From the NCBI GenBank assembly GCA_947165255.1, contig CAMUZR010000007.1, positions 62,001-126,000 on the forward strand: a stretch of 64,000 nucleotides of DNA, read 5' to 3'. This DNA comes from an uncultured Bacteroidales bacterium (GTDB lineage Bacteria > Bacteroidota > Bacteroidia > Bacteroidales > P3). Below the pieces are notes generated by a model. It worked only from the letters and a program-made list of their open reading frames with translations. It ran no database searches and was not told the DNA's origin. This document shows, in pieces, positions 6,324-15,567 of this stretch. The translations under genes and the position numbers were made by a program. Numbering within the stretch: the stretch's first letter is position 1; each line of letters begins with the position of its first letter.

Positions 6324-8669
6324 ATGAGGAAAACATTGTTTTTTTTGTTGCCACTCTGTTTGGCATTGTTCCAAAATAGGGTTTACGGACAGTCCGCTGA
6401 GGCCGATTCTGTAGATGTGCTGCATTACGACCTTACTTTGGATATGGGTAATACTGTCCCTAATCAGTTGAGAGCCACTGCGGACATTGCCTTTCGGCTG
6501 ACTCGCCCGTGCTCTTCGCTTACTTTAGATTTGATCTGCGATTCGCTTTCCCCCGTGAGTCTCGACGGCACGATGATAAGGGGTTTCAGCTACGAACGTG
6601 ACAATGCTTTGCTGCGTATATACTTGAGTAATGTCGTGGTGGGTGACACTCACGTGATAACTGTGCCATACGTCACCAACGGGTATGTGGAAAATTATGG
6701 CTTTGGCGGCATGCATTTGGATAACAATATATACTATAACCTCGGATGCGCTTTCATGCAGTTTCCGCATGTTTTTGGACGCAGCTGGTATCCCTGTCGT
6801 GACAACTTTTACGATAAGGCCACTTATCGCTACAATGTAACCACCAAACCAGGCTGGCGTGCCCTATGTAGTGGTATGAAGCAAAGTGAGACTTGGGCCG
6901 ATGATGGCAGCAGTACAAGTGTGTGGACATTGGACTATCCCATTCCTACCTACCTGTCGGGTGTGGCCACTGCTGACTTCCATATTATAGAAAGGGAGTA
7001 TCAGGGCCTTTATGGCACTTATCCCGCCACCATAGGTTTCACCACCCACGATAGTACTTCGGTGGCCGCCACATACGATATATTGGAAGAGGTCATACCT
7101 ATGTACGAGCGCTGCTTTGGACCCTATCGTTGGGAGCGAGTGGGGTATGTATCCACGCCGATGGGTTCTATGGAACATGCCAACAACATTGCGTTGGTGT
7201 CCGACTGCATGGCTTCCTCCGACAATCGGTGTCATTCGACTATCTGTCATGAGTTGGGTCACGCCTGGTTTGGTAACTTGGTTACTTGTGCTACGGAAGG
7301 TGACATGTGGATTAATGAGGGAGGCGCCACCTTCTGTGAAGAAATTGCCACCGAAGCTCTGTATGGTAAGTCTGCCGCCACCGACTTTTATCAAAATAAG
7401 CTATCCACCGTGCTCCGCACTGCCCATAAAGACGACGCCGGTTGGAGATCGCTGTCGGGCATGTCGCGTTACTATACATACGGCACTACTACTTATCAGC
7501 AGGGAGCCATGGTGTGGCACTCGCTGCGAGGGTATATCGGCGACTCTCTTTTCTATGTCTGCATGAACCGTCTGTTTCGCAACTGTGCCTTCGGCAACTT
7601 GGATGCCGCCACACTGCGCGACAGCCTTTCGCTTTACAGCGGATTGGATCTTACCGACTTCTTCGACTTTCATGTCTTTCATCCAGGTTTTGTGGATTAT
7701 TCTATCGACGACCTCTCAACGGATGGCAACAATGCCACGCTCACTCTTCGTCAGTTGCTGCGTGGCACCAACCACTATGCTCGAGGCAATCGGGTGCCGG
7801 TTACTTTTTTCAGTCGAGACCTCAGAAAGTGCGACCGCCTCATGGTATTCGATGATAGTGTGGCTTCAGAGACATTTGCACTGCCTTTTGAGGCGGCTTT
7901 TGCCGTGGTGGATTATCACCATGACTTATCTGACGCCTGTACCGATGCCACAACCTATCTTTCGACCAAAGGATTGCGAGAACTGGGCAGGAGTTATTGC
8001 CGTATCATGGTGGGTGAAACTACCGATGACTATAATGCATGGGTGCATGTGGGACACCATTATGCCCAGCCGCAGGGTGAGATGGCCGAAGGTATCTTGA
8101 GGCTGTCTAACCGCTACTGGGAGGTGGCGGGCAATGTGCCGTGGCAGGGGAATGTGACAGGACGTTTTTTATACAATCAAGGTGCCAATGGCTCTTCTGG
8201 GGCATCGCTTCTGGACGAAGGCTTTTATGAAAAACCAACCATGCTCGATTCTATGTGTCTCGTTTACCGTGTCGATGCACATCATCCGTGGGAGGTGGTT
8301 TCGCGTACACGCACTTCGAACAGCTCTTTATCCACGGGCTATTATACTGCCCGTCTTTTCCCAGGGCAATATGCCTTGGCTGTGGTGGATACCGCCATCG
8401 CTGGTATCGGGCAGCCGGTGACGGAAGAGGCTCAAATAGACCTTAGCATCTATCCTAATCCAGCCATCAGAGGCACTTTTACTATCGACCTGGGCCATTA
8501 TGACAAAAAATTCAATGTCGTATTATTTGATTCCATGGGAAGGAAAGTATTGCAAAAGAATAATTTGCATAGTGGAGATGTTGTTCGCCATAGTCTCACT
8601 GCAGGAAGTTATGTGGTGCTAATTAAAAATAATTTCATATCTTTGCAAACGCAAATAATAGTACAATGA
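6324..8669 (+). CDS. Secreted M1-family metallopeptidase with T9SS C-terminal sorting domain
   Basis: A 781-residue secreted zinc aminopeptidase-like protein. After a signal peptide (MRKTLFFLLPLCLALFQ, cleaved near residue 23) comes an M1 fold with the GxMEN-like motif MGSMEH near residue 280 (Asn replaced by His), the zinc motif HELGH at 309-313 and the third ligand Glu332 in WINEG, exactly 18 residues after the second His. The C-terminal 80 or so residues form a type A T9SS sorting domain (IDLSIYPNPA, FDSMGRKVL, GSYVVLIK), so it is predicted to be exported through the outer membrane by type IX secretion. The ATG at 6324 is chosen because the frame upstream is promoter sequence. It overlaps the next gene by ATGA. 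Confidence 0.9.
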   Translation: MRKTLFFLLPLCLALFQNRVYGQSAEADSVDVLHYDLTLDMGNTVPNQLRATADIAFRLTRPCSSLTLDLICDSLSPVSLDGTMIRGFSYERDNALLRIYLSNVVVGDTHVITVPYVTNGYVENYGFGGMHLDNNIYYNLGCAFMQFPHVFGRSWYPCRDNFYDKATYRYNVTTKPGWRALCSGMKQSETWADDGSSTSVWTLDYPIPTYLSGVATADFHIIEREYQGLYGTYPATIGFTTHDSTSVAATYDILEEVIPMYERCFGPYRWERVGYVSTPMGSMEHANNIALVSDCMASSDNRCHSTICHELGHAWFGNLVTCATEGDMWINEGGATFCEEIATEALYGKSAATDFYQNKLSTVLRTAHKDDAGWRSLSGMSRYYTYGTTTYQQGAMVWHSLRGYIGDSLFYVCMNRLFRNCAFGNLDAATLRDSLSLYSGLDLTDFFDFHVFHPGFVDYSIDDLSTDGNNATLTLRQLLRGTNHYARGNRVPVTFFSRDLRKCDRLMVFDDSVASETFALPFEAAFAVVDYHHDLSDACTDATTYLSTKGLRELGRSYCRIMVGETTDDYNAWVHVGHHYAQPQGEMAEGILRLSNRYWEVAGNVPWQGNVTGRFLYNQGANGSSGASLLDEGFYEKPTMLDSMCLVYRVDAHHPWEVVSRTRTSNSSLSTGYYTARLFPGQYALAVVDTAIAGIGQPVTEEAQIDLSIYPNPAIRGTFTIDLGHYDKKFNVVLFDSMGRKVLQKNNLHSGDVVRHSLTAGSYVVLIKNNFISLQTQIIVQ

Positions 8670-9283
8670 AAAATATAAAATTTGTCTTACTGATAGTTAT
8701 GCTTTTTGCTGCTAGCTCGGCAATGGCACAGTTTAAACAGGAAAAACCTAATGTGGAGTATATGTTGAAGGTGGAGGCCGGTTATCTGCACAATGTGGGT
8801 AATTATGGTCAGCAGAAGGTAGTTAGCGATGGTATTACAAACCCCACTACCCCCAATGGATACTACTTGAGAGACCACGAAGAGGCTTTCGGACTAAATG
8901 TTATTAACGGTATCAACATAAGCCAGGATTTCTTCCTCGGAGGCGGATTGGGTTATAGTTATTGTCTTCCTTTGTATCAAGGAAACAAGGGATTGGAACC
9001 CAGTCACATGGCTCAGGTGTTTGTAGATATGGACTATCGTCCCATAAACGCTACTTGGGCTCCCATGGTAGGTGCACGTTTGGGTGGCAGCTACCTTATC
9101 AACAATAATAATTACGGCTCCACCATGAGCCCTTACATCGAGGTATATGCCGGCCTGAACTGGTTCTACGACCACGCTTATCAAGAGATGGATCGCAACT
9201 ACCATAGTTTTTTTCTTGAGGCCGGAGTGGTACTGCAGCAGCAGACGGTCTTTATTCCCGTCCGAATTGGTTGGCGTCTTTAA
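8666..9283 (+). CDS. Outer-membrane beta-barrel-like protein
   Basis: A 205-residue exported protein with a clear signal peptide (cut after SSAMA, before QFKQEK). The mature part shows alternating, aromatic-rich strands (FLGGGLGYSYCLPLY, MVGARLGGSYL, YIEVYAGLNWFY, FFLEAGVVLQQ, FIPVRIGWRL) as in small eight-stranded outer-membrane barrels. Translation is coupled to the M1 peptidase gene by an ATGA overlap, so it may work with it, for instance in surface attachment or uptake; that is inference. No narrower family recognised. Confidence 0.7.
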   Translation: MKNIKFVLLIVMLFAASSAMAQFKQEKPNVEYMLKVEAGYLHNVGNYGQQKVVSDGITNPTTPNGYYLRDHEEAFGLNVINGINISQDFFLGGGLGYSYCLPLYQGNKGLEPSHMAQVFVDMDYRPINATWAPMVGARLGGSYLINNNNYGSTMSPYIEVYAGLNWFYDHAYQEMDRNYHSFFLEAGVVLQQQTVFIPVRIGWRL

Positions 9284-9303
9284 TTAAATAGGAGTAAAGG
9301 ATT

Positions 9304-9681
9304 TTGGAAAGTACCCGTCAGCAAAAAATTTCGCGTCTCATTCAACAGGATTTAGGCGACATTTTCCTGCGTGAGATGAAACCGGTGTTGGGCAATTCTC
9401 TCATCACTGTCACCGGAGTGCGCATCTCGCCCGACCTATCCATTGCCCGCGTCCATGTCAGTATCATGCCGATTGGCGACATACCTGCCCAAGGCGGCGA
9501 ACCCGCTAAGCCTGCCACTAAGCAGGGCATAATAGACGCTATACTCGCCCATGCCTCCGATATACGTCGCCGTTTAGGTAACCGCGAGGCCAAGCAGTTG
9601 CGGATCATTCCACAGCTCGACTATTACTTGGACGACACCCTCGACTATGTAGAGAAGATTGATAGACTGCTGAAGCAGTAA
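9304..9681 (+). CDS. rbfA: 30S ribosome-binding factor RbfA
   Basis: A 125-residue RbfA, the single-KH-domain protein that binds the 30S subunit late in maturation and helps 16S rRNA 5'-end processing and cold adaptation. Matching features are RQQKISRLIQQDLGDIF at the N-terminus, VTGVRISPDLSIARVHVSI in the middle and LRIIPQLDYYLDDTLDY at the C-terminus. There is an insert of about 15 residues (AQGGEPAKPATKQG) in a loop. The start is TTG at 9304, preceded by a GGAGTAAAGGA purine tract; there is no in-frame ATG before the conserved region. It is followed by a LolE-type permease gene 36 bp later. Confidence 0.92.
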   Translation: MESTRQQKISRLIQQDLGDIFLREMKPVLGNSLITVTGVRISPDLSIARVHVSIMPIGDIPAQGGEPAKPATKQGIIDAILAHASDIRRRLGNREAKQLRIIPQLDYYLDDTLDYVEKIDRLLKQ

Positions 9682-9717
9682 CTCCGTCACTTTTTCTTCT
9701 GCTGACGTGTTGCCGCC

Positions 9718-10959
9718 ATGAACCTCAACTTCCTTATTGCTCGCCGCTACTTCTTCTCCCATAAGCAGAAGACGGTTATTAATATTATCTCTTGGATTTC
9801 GCTTATAGGAATCGCTGTTAGTACAACTGCATTGATTGTAGTTCTCAGTGTCTATAACGGCATTGGCAACCTTACCCAGACCCTTTTCAATTCTTTCGAC
9901 CCACCTCTTTTGGTGGAGCCAGCGCAGGGAAAGACCTTCCACACGGGCGACATGCCTTTTACGCAGCTTAGACAGTTGGAAGGTGTAGACGCAGTTTCTT
10001 GCATGGTAGAGGAAAACGCGTGGATTACCTACCGACACAACCAGGCCATCGTGTCATTGCGAGGTGTAGACGACGTGTACCATAAGGTGACAGGGTTGGA
10101 CACCTTGCTTTATGAAGGCGACTATACATTGAAGACTTCGGCAGAATCGTTGGGATCCGGTGAGTCGGTTTTTTTTCTGCTTCTAGGTGCGGAAGTGTAT
10201 TATGATTTGGGCATTCGACAGGCTGCCAATGTGCCTCTAGCGGTGCATATACCCAAACGGGGTGTGGCGCTAGGTATGACTATGGAACAGGCTCTCAATA
10301 CCGCTTATGCTTATCCAGGAGGCAATTTCTACATCCAGCAGGATATCGATAACCGCTATGTGGTGGCCGACATAAGTTTTGTGCGGCAGCTAATTAATTA
10401 TTCCCCCGATGAGTGTACTGCCCTGGCTTTGTCATTAAGCGACGATGCCAATGTAAAGAAACTGAAAGCTCAGGTTAGACAGTTGCTGGGAGAGAAATAT
10501 ACCGTTAAAGACCGTTTCGAGCAGCAGCCCATTTACTATAAAGTCTTCCGAAGCGAACGGCTAGGAATATACCTCATTCTAGCTCTCATCGTGCTCATTT
10601 CCACGCTCAACCTAGTGGCTTCGCTTTCGCTGCTGGTGCTGGATAAAAAGCGCGACATCACCACACTCCGCAGTATGGGTATGCTCCGTTCCGATATCCG
10701 CCGCACTTTCCGCATAGAGGGTGTGATGATTTCCACCGTAGGGGTAGTGGCAGGTCTTTTCATGGGCTTTTTGGTATGTTTCCTGCAGCAGCAATTCGGC
10801 CTTGTCAAAATGGGAGAAAACTTCATCGTCTCAGCCTTCCCTGTGGACATGCGTGGCATCGACTTCCTTCTGACTTTCCTGCTGGTAATGGCAATTAGCA
10901 CCCTTTCGGTTTTCCTTTCTGTCCGCACAACCCGTATAGGTACTGCTATCGGGGACTGA
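9718..10959 (+). CDS. FtsX-like permease of the LolC/LolE family
   Basis: A 413-residue inner-membrane protein with one N-terminal helix (about residues 22-46), a periplasmic domain of about 220 residues, and three C-terminal helices (about 280-300, 330-355 and 380-400). This is the MacB/FtsX fold used by LolC/LolE to release lipoproteins to the outer-membrane route. Conserved pieces include IARRYFFSHKQKTVINIISWIS at the start and KRDITTLRSMGMLRSDIRRTF before the last helices. The partner ATPase (LolD) is not adjacent. Its last 14 bp overlap the convergent lipid kinase gene. Confidence 0.88.
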   Translation: MNLNFLIARRYFFSHKQKTVINIISWISLIGIAVSTTALIVVLSVYNGIGNLTQTLFNSFDPPLLVEPAQGKTFHTGDMPFTQLRQLEGVDAVSCMVEENAWITYRHNQAIVSLRGVDDVYHKVTGLDTLLYEGDYTLKTSAESLGSGESVFFLLLGAEVYYDLGIRQAANVPLAVHIPKRGVALGMTMEQALNTAYAYPGGNFYIQQDIDNRYVVADISFVRQLINYSPDECTALALSLSDDANVKKLKAQVRQLLGEKYTVKDRFEQQPIYYKVFRSERLGIYLILALIVLISTLNLVASLSLLVLDKKRDITTLRSMGMLRSDIRRTFRIEGVMISTVGVVAGLFMGFLVCFLQQQFGLVKMGENFIVSAFPVDMRGIDFLLTFLLVMAISTLSVFLSVRTTRIGTAIGD

Positions 10960-11881
10960 CGAAGGTAATGGCGTGGTGGAGGTTTCGCACCACGTAGTGA
11001 CTGCTGTGCAACATCTCGCCATCGATTACCAGCCAGAAGGGCTCTGAACTAGCAATGTCGACATCGGTGGCCTGGCGGTAAAGCATTAATTTCTTCACGT
11101 CTGGTCGGTTAATATGGGTGCCGTGGCTGTAGGCATCGATAAGTGAAGCAAATTTCACTAATGACATACGTCGAAATAGGTTGACCTCCAACAACCCGTC
11201 GTCGTTAAGCGAGAGAGGCGAACACATATAGTTTCCCCCGTTGAAACGCCCGTTACCGAGGGTGCAAAGAAGCATCTTCCCATCGAAGAAGGGTTGTCCG
11301 TCTACAGTCATGCGAACGTAATTGCTACGCGATGTGAAAATACTCTTAATAATACCCGTTGTATAGGAATGCTTGCCACCTATAATGGGTTTGCGCCTGA
11401 CGTCGTTTCCTACTTTGCACACCATAGCGTCGAAACCAAAGTTGCACACATTGATGCTATAACGAGGGGACGGCTCAGGGTCGTCGGGACAATTGATTCT
11501 CATCACATCAACTGCATGCCGAATACCCTCAACCAAACGGGGAATGTCGTTGAAATCGTCGAGAGAACCGTAGTATTTGATATAGTCGTTACCGCTTCCG
11601 TTTGCGTGGACGGTAACCTCTGCCTGCTTGTAGCCGATGCAACCGCTTACCACCTCGTTGAGGGTGCCGTCGCCGCCACATGCATAAAAACGTACAGGCA
11701 TGTCAGGATGTTCTTGACACCAGTGGTGCACCCACACGGTGGCATCGCCAGGGTTTTGGGTGTGGTATATTTGGTAGTCGAAATGTGAATGTGTGGCAGC
11801 GTATGCTTCCACTCGTTGAGTAATGAAGGAGGTAGCATCCTGCTTTCCTGCGCAGGGGTTCACGACAAAGATATGTTTCAT
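10946..11881 (-). CDS. Diacylglycerol kinase-like lipid kinase
   Basis: A 311-residue cytosolic lipid kinase of the DAGK catalytic-domain (YegS/BmrU-like) family, which phosphorylates diacylglycerol or related lipids with ATP. The nucleotide-binding motif GGDGTLNEV is at residues 69-77, preceded by VNPCAGK near the N-terminus, followed by GSGNDYIKY, and PLSLNDDGLLEVNLF lies in the C-terminal lobe. A TATTTTTG promoter element sits only 8 bp before the ATG, suggesting a very short or absent leader. Convergent with the LolE-type gene, with a 14-bp tail overlap. Confidence 0.88.
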   Translation of the reverse strand: MKHIFVVNPCAGKQDATSFITQRVEAYAATHSHFDYQIYHTQNPGDATVWVHHWCQEHPDMPVRFYACGGDGTLNEVVSGCIGYKQAEVTVHANGSGNDYIKYYGSLDDFNDIPRLVEGIRHAVDVMRINCPDDPEPSPRYSINVCNFGFDAMVCKVGNDVRRKPIIGGKHSYTTGIIKSIFTSRSNYVRMTVDGQPFFDGKMLLCTLGNGRFNGGNYMCSPLSLNDDGLLEVNLFRRMSLVKFASLIDAYSHGTHINRPDVKKLMLYRQATDVDIASSEPFWLVIDGEMLHSSHYVVRNLHHAITFVSPR

Positions 11882-11889
11882 AGTGACTG

Positions 11890-11897
11890 CAAAAATA
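11890..11897 (-). promoter_or_regulatory. -7 element of lipid kinase gene, close to the start codon
   Basis: TATTTTTG on the minus strand (11897-11890), followed by just eight bases and then the ATG at 11881. The predicted transcript would have a leader of only a few bases. Confidence 0.6.
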
Positions 11898-11950
11898 CTA
11901 ATAATAATTAATATGAAAGGGAAAAAGTGTCGTATTTAACAAAAAAGTTG

Positions 11951-11958
11951 TATTTTTG
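11951..11958 (+). promoter_or_regulatory. -7 element of lepA
   Basis: TATTTTTG at 11951-11958, followed by CA, lies about 100 bp before lepA. The TTTG element expected upstream is poorly conserved. Divergent from the lipid kinase promoter. Confidence 0.55.
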
Positions 11959-12060
11959 CATTTTATTTGGCATTAGAGGACGCATTACTCAAAGAGAAGG
12001 GATTTGCTGCGAGGCCCTCTTGGCCTAGTTTTTTTACATAAACCCGATAACAAAGAAAGA

Positions 12061-13866
12061 ATGAACAGTATACGCAATTTCTGCATCATTGCCCACATTG
12101 ACCATGGCAAAAGCACCCTGGCCGACCGTCTTTTAGAATATACCAACACAGTCTCTCAACGCGAAATGCAGGACCAAGTGCTTGACGACATGGATCTAGA
12201 GAAAGAGCGTGGCATTACCATCAAGAGCCATGCCATTCAGATGGACTATAAGTACGAGGGGGATGGTGAAAATCATGGTAAAAATTATATTCTTAACCTT
12301 ATTGACACTCCTGGCCACGTCGATTTCAGCTACGAGGTCTCTCGCGCCATCGCTGCCTGTGAAGGGGCACTCTTAGTGGTCGACGCCACCCAAGGCATAC
12401 AGGCTCAAACCATTTCTAACCTCTATCTCGCGCTCGAAAACGATTTGGAAATCATCCCAGTGATGAATAAAATAGACCTCGACAGCGCCATGCCTGAAGA
12501 AGTGGCCGACGAAATCATCGACCTTTTGGGTTGCGAACGCGACGACATTCTCTCATGCAGTGCCAAGACTGGAGTGGGCGTTCCAGAAATATTGCAAGCC
12601 ATCGTCGACCGAGTACCAGCGCCAAAAGGCGACCCCGAGGCTCCCCTACAGGCCCTGGTATTCGATTCGGTGTTCAATCCCTTCCGGGGCATTATCAGCT
12701 ACTTCCGCATCATGAATGGCACCATCAAGACCGGCGATTGGGTGAAGTTTGTCAGTACCGAAAAAGACTATCACGCCGATGAGATTGGAGTGCTCAAACT
12801 CAGCATGGAGCCCCGCAAACAGCTGAGTGCAGGCAATGTGGGCTATATTATCAGTGGCATTAAGACCTCCACCGAAGTTCGCGTGGGCGATACTATTACC
12901 CATGTGCAACGCCCTTGCGAGAAAGCCATTGATGGCTTCGAATCGGTCAAACCTATGGTCTTCGCCGGTGTCTATCCTGTCGACACCGACGACTACGAGG
13001 AGTTGCGTTCTTCCATCGAGAAATTGCAGCTCAACGACGCCTCTCTCACTTTCGAACCAGAGAGTTCGCTGGCCTTGGGCTTCGGCTTCCGTTGCGGTTT
13101 CTTAGGACTGCTGCACATGGAAATAGTGCAGGAACGCCTCGAACGCGAGTTTAACATGGACGTCATCACCACCGTTCCCAATGTGCAGTATAAGGTGAAA
13201 CTCACCAATGGTGAAGAAATCGACGTGTACAACCCCTCGGGCATGCCCGAACCCAACAACATCGCCGAGGTCTACGAACCTTACATCCACGCCCAGATAA
13301 TCACCAAGGCCGACTATATAGGCCCAGTCATAAAACTCTGCATGGACAAACGAGGCATCCTCAAAAATCAGAACTACCTCACCACTGACCGCATCGAAAT
13401 CACTTTCGACCTTCCCCTTGGCGAGGTCGTCTTCGACTTCTACGACAAACTCAAAAGCATATCCAAAGGCTATGCCTCCTTCGACTATTACATCAACGGG
13501 TACCAGCCATCCAAGTTAGTTAAGTTGGAGATTCTTCTCAACGGTGACCCAGTCGATGCCCTCTCCACCCTCACCTATGTCGACAATGCTTACCCCATCG
13601 GTCGCCGCATGTGCGAAAAACTTAAAGAACTCATCCCACGCCAGCAGTTCGACGTTGCCATCCAAGCCGCCATCGGCAGTAAGATTATCGCCCGCGAGAC
13701 TGTACGGCAAGTACGTAAGGATGTGACAGCCAAGTGCTACGGTGGCGACATCACCCGCAAGCGCAAACTCCTCGAGAAACAAAAAGAAGGCAAGAAACGC
13801 ATGCGCCAAGTCGGCAACGTCGAAGTCCCCCAAAGCGCCTTCCTCGCCGTTCTTAAACTAGACTAG
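12061..13866 (+). CDS. lepA: Elongation factor 4 (LepA) GTPase
   Basis: A 601-residue LepA/EF4, a translational GTPase acting on ribosomes (back-translocation and initiation/biogenesis roles have been described). The G1 motif AHIDHGKST is at residues 11-19; GITIK (G2), DTPGHVDF (G3), NKIDL (G4) and SAKTG (G5) follow. Domains II, III and V and the LepA-specific C-terminal domain ending in [16 protein letters not shown] are complete; length is normal. The ATG at 12061 matches the family N-terminus ([14 protein letters not shown]); the TTG extension to 12004 is promoter sequence. A weak TAGTAA-gcag-TTACTA hairpin overlaps its stop codon. Confidence 0.97.
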   Translation: MNSIRNFCIIAHIDHGKSTLADRLLEYTNTVSQREMQDQVLDDMDLEKERGITIKSHAIQMDYKYEGDGENHGKNYILNLIDTPGHVDFSYEVSRAIAACEGALLVVDATQGIQAQTISNLYLALENDLEIIPVMNKIDLDSAMPEEVADEIIDLLGCERDDILSCSAKTGVGVPEILQAIVDRVPAPKGDPEAPLQALVFDSVFNPFRGIISYFRIMNGTIKTGDWVKFVSTEKDYHADEIGVLKLSMEPRKQLSAGNVGYIISGIKTSTEVRVGDTITHVQRPCEKAIDGFESVKPMVFAGVYPVDTDDYEELRSSIEKLQLNDASLTFEPESSLALGFGFRCGFLGLLHMEIVQERLEREFNMDVITTVPNVQYKVKLTNGEEIDVYNPSGMPEPNNIAEVYEPYIHAQIITKADYIGPVIKLCMDKRGILKNQNYLTTDRIEITFDLPLGEVVFDFYDKLKSISKGYASFDYYINGYQPSKLVKLEILLNGDPVDALSTLTYVDNAYPIGRRMCEKLKELIPRQQFDVAIQAAIGSKIIARETVRQVRKDVTAKCYGGDITRKRKLLEKQKEGKKRMRQVGNVEVPQSAFLAVLKLD

Positions 13867-13944
13867 TAAGCAGTTACTAAAACTCTTTTCCTGTACCCAA
13901 TTATCAATTGTATAATAATCAGAATATAGTTACATCAATTCCCA

Positions 13945-14484
13945 ATGAATCCAATAGTAGTAATCATTCTTGTTTTACTGGCTGTTTTAGCCTCCATAGC
14001 CATTACAGGCTATATCTTTTATCTGATAACAAAACGTTATTTCGACAACCAGCAGAAAATGCAGATGCTTCAGATGCGACTCGACGAGCACCGCGAAGCG
14101 GTCAAATTGGTCACTCCCATCCGCTTGCAGGCCTACGAGCGCCTGGCGCTTTATCTTGAGCGTATCAGCCCTGATAGCCTAGTATTGCGCTGCTACCGTC
14201 CTGGCATGGACACCAAGACCCTGCAAAACACTATGACCAAGACCATCCGCGACGAGTGGGAACACAACCTCAGTCAGCAGGTTTACATCTCCAGTGAGGC
14301 ATGGAAAATGGTTCGTGAAGCCAAAGACGAAATGACCGGCGTGATTAATTCTGCAGCCATCACCATCCCGCAGGACGCCGACCCCACACGTTTGGCCAGC
14401 GCCATTTTTTCGTCCGTGGCCAATGGCCAAGCACCCACTGCCCAGGCGTTGGAATTCCTGAAGAAGGAGATGCGCGAACTATGA
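13945..14484 (+). CDS. Single-TM protein of unknown function heading the RND operon (possibly DUF7935-like)
   Basis: A 179-residue protein with one N-terminal membrane helix (about residues 4-28) and a cytoplasmic, helix-rich body. Visible pieces are QMLQMRLDEHREAVKLVTPI, RLQAYERLALYLERISPDSL and a central region TIRDEWEHNLSQQVYIS. I recall similar Bacteroidota proteins annotated only by DUF number (possibly DUF7935), with no known function. Its stop overlaps the adaptor gene start (ATGA), so it is translated with the efflux components. Confidence 0.75.
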   Translation: MNPIVVIILVLLAVLASIAITGYIFYLITKRYFDNQQKMQMLQMRLDEHREAVKLVTPIRLQAYERLALYLERISPDSLVLRCYRPGMDTKTLQNTMTKTIRDEWEHNLSQQVYISSEAWKMVREAKDEMTGVINSAAITIPQDADPTRLASAIFSSVANGQAPTAQALEFLKKEMREL

Positions 14485-15545
14485 TCCCCGTCGGGTATCG
14501 CCATCCACATTCTGCCTTCATAAAACGAATGAAGGCGCTCTTGCCTCTTTTGGCAGTACTGGTCTCCTCTTGCCATCCCCAGCAAGAGGCCACACCCGAG
14601 CGGGTAGTGAAAGTAAATGTCATGACCGTTTCCAATGGCGAGACGGGCAGTTTCCACGAATACGTAGGTTCGCTTGAAGAGGCCGCAGCCAGCAGCCTGA
14701 GTTTTGGCGTGAGTGGCAAAGTAACTGCCGTTTATGTCAAAGAGGGGCAGCGCGTAGTGGCCGGACAACTATTGGCCTCGGTGGACAAAAGCAATGCCTC
14801 CAACGCCTTCAATGCCGTCCAAGCCACCCTCAACAGGGCTCAGGACGGTTATCGCCGTGCCAAACAAGTCTACGACCAAGGCAGCCTGCCCGAAGTCAAG
14901 CTGATAGAGGTCCAAACCCAACTGGATCAAGCACAGTCCATGTACGACATTGCAAAAAAAGGGCTGGAAGACTGCAACCTCTATGCCCCAACATCCGGCA
15001 CCATCGACAACCGACTGATTGAGAGGGGCAGTTCTGTCACCGCTTTCCAACCGGTCATGCGTCTGCTGGACCTCTCACGTCTGTACGTCAAAATGAGCGT
15101 TCCTGAAGTAGACATCGCCCGGGTGCGTGTAGGCGACTCAGTCAGCGTGGTAATCAATGCGCTAGAGGGAACCGACTCGCTGGCTCTGCGAGGTGTCGTC
15201 GACGAACAGGGTGTAAGTGCCGACCCTCTCTCTCATAGCTACTTAGTCCGCATCCGTATCCTCTCCCACCAGAAGGGACTGCTGCCTGGCATGGTGTGCC
15301 GGGTGCGCCTTTCGGGCAAACAGGTAAGCCGTGGCATCGAAGTGCCCAACCGAGCCGTTCAGCTGAACAACAAAGGCCAGCGGTATGTTTGGGTAGTCAG
15401 CGACAGCACCGCCCAGCAATGCCCCGTGCGTATTGGCGACCTCACCCAGACAGGTGTCCTGGTCACCGAAGGCTTGTCGGCCGGCGACCAGGTGATAGTA
15501 GACGGCATGATGAAGGTCTCCGTCGGAACCAAAGTTGAGTATTGA
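14481..15545 (+). CDS. RND efflux periplasmic adaptor (membrane fusion lipoprotein)
   Basis: A 354-residue HlyD/AcrA-type adaptor linking an inner-membrane RND pump to an outer-membrane channel. A lipobox (LAVLVSSC) predicts N-terminal acylation. The lipoyl half-motifs (SLSFGVSGKVTAVYVKEGQR and LYAPTSGTIDNRLIERGS) flank a coiled-coil hairpin (ALNRAQDGYRRAKQ to YDIAKKGLEDC), followed by beta-barrel and membrane-proximal domains. The start at 14481 overlaps the upstream stop (ATGA); an internal ATG at 14529 right before the signal peptide is an alternative. Pump and TolC genes follow. Confidence 0.92.
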   Translation: MIPVGYRHPHSAFIKRMKALLPLLAVLVSSCHPQQEATPERVVKVNVMTVSNGETGSFHEYVGSLEEAAASSLSFGVSGKVTAVYVKEGQRVVAGQLLASVDKSNASNAFNAVQATLNRAQDGYRRAKQVYDQGSLPEVKLIEVQTQLDQAQSMYDIAKKGLEDCNLYAPTSGTIDNRLIERGSSVTAFQPVMRLLDLSRLYVKMSVPEVDIARVRVGDSVSVVINALEGTDSLALRGVVDEQGVSADPLSHSYLVRIRILSHQKGLLPGMVCRVRLSGKQVSRGIEVPNRAVQLNNKGQRYVWVVSDSTAQQCPVRIGDLTQTGVLVTEGLSAGDQVIVDGMMKVSVGTKVEY

Positions 15546-15567
15546 ACCACCCTCTTTCCCCACTGTC

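Noticed and set aside
15535-15567. TTG start for the RND pump
   Set aside because: It overlaps the adaptor end and adds non-family residues; the ATG at 15568 fits the normal N-terminus.
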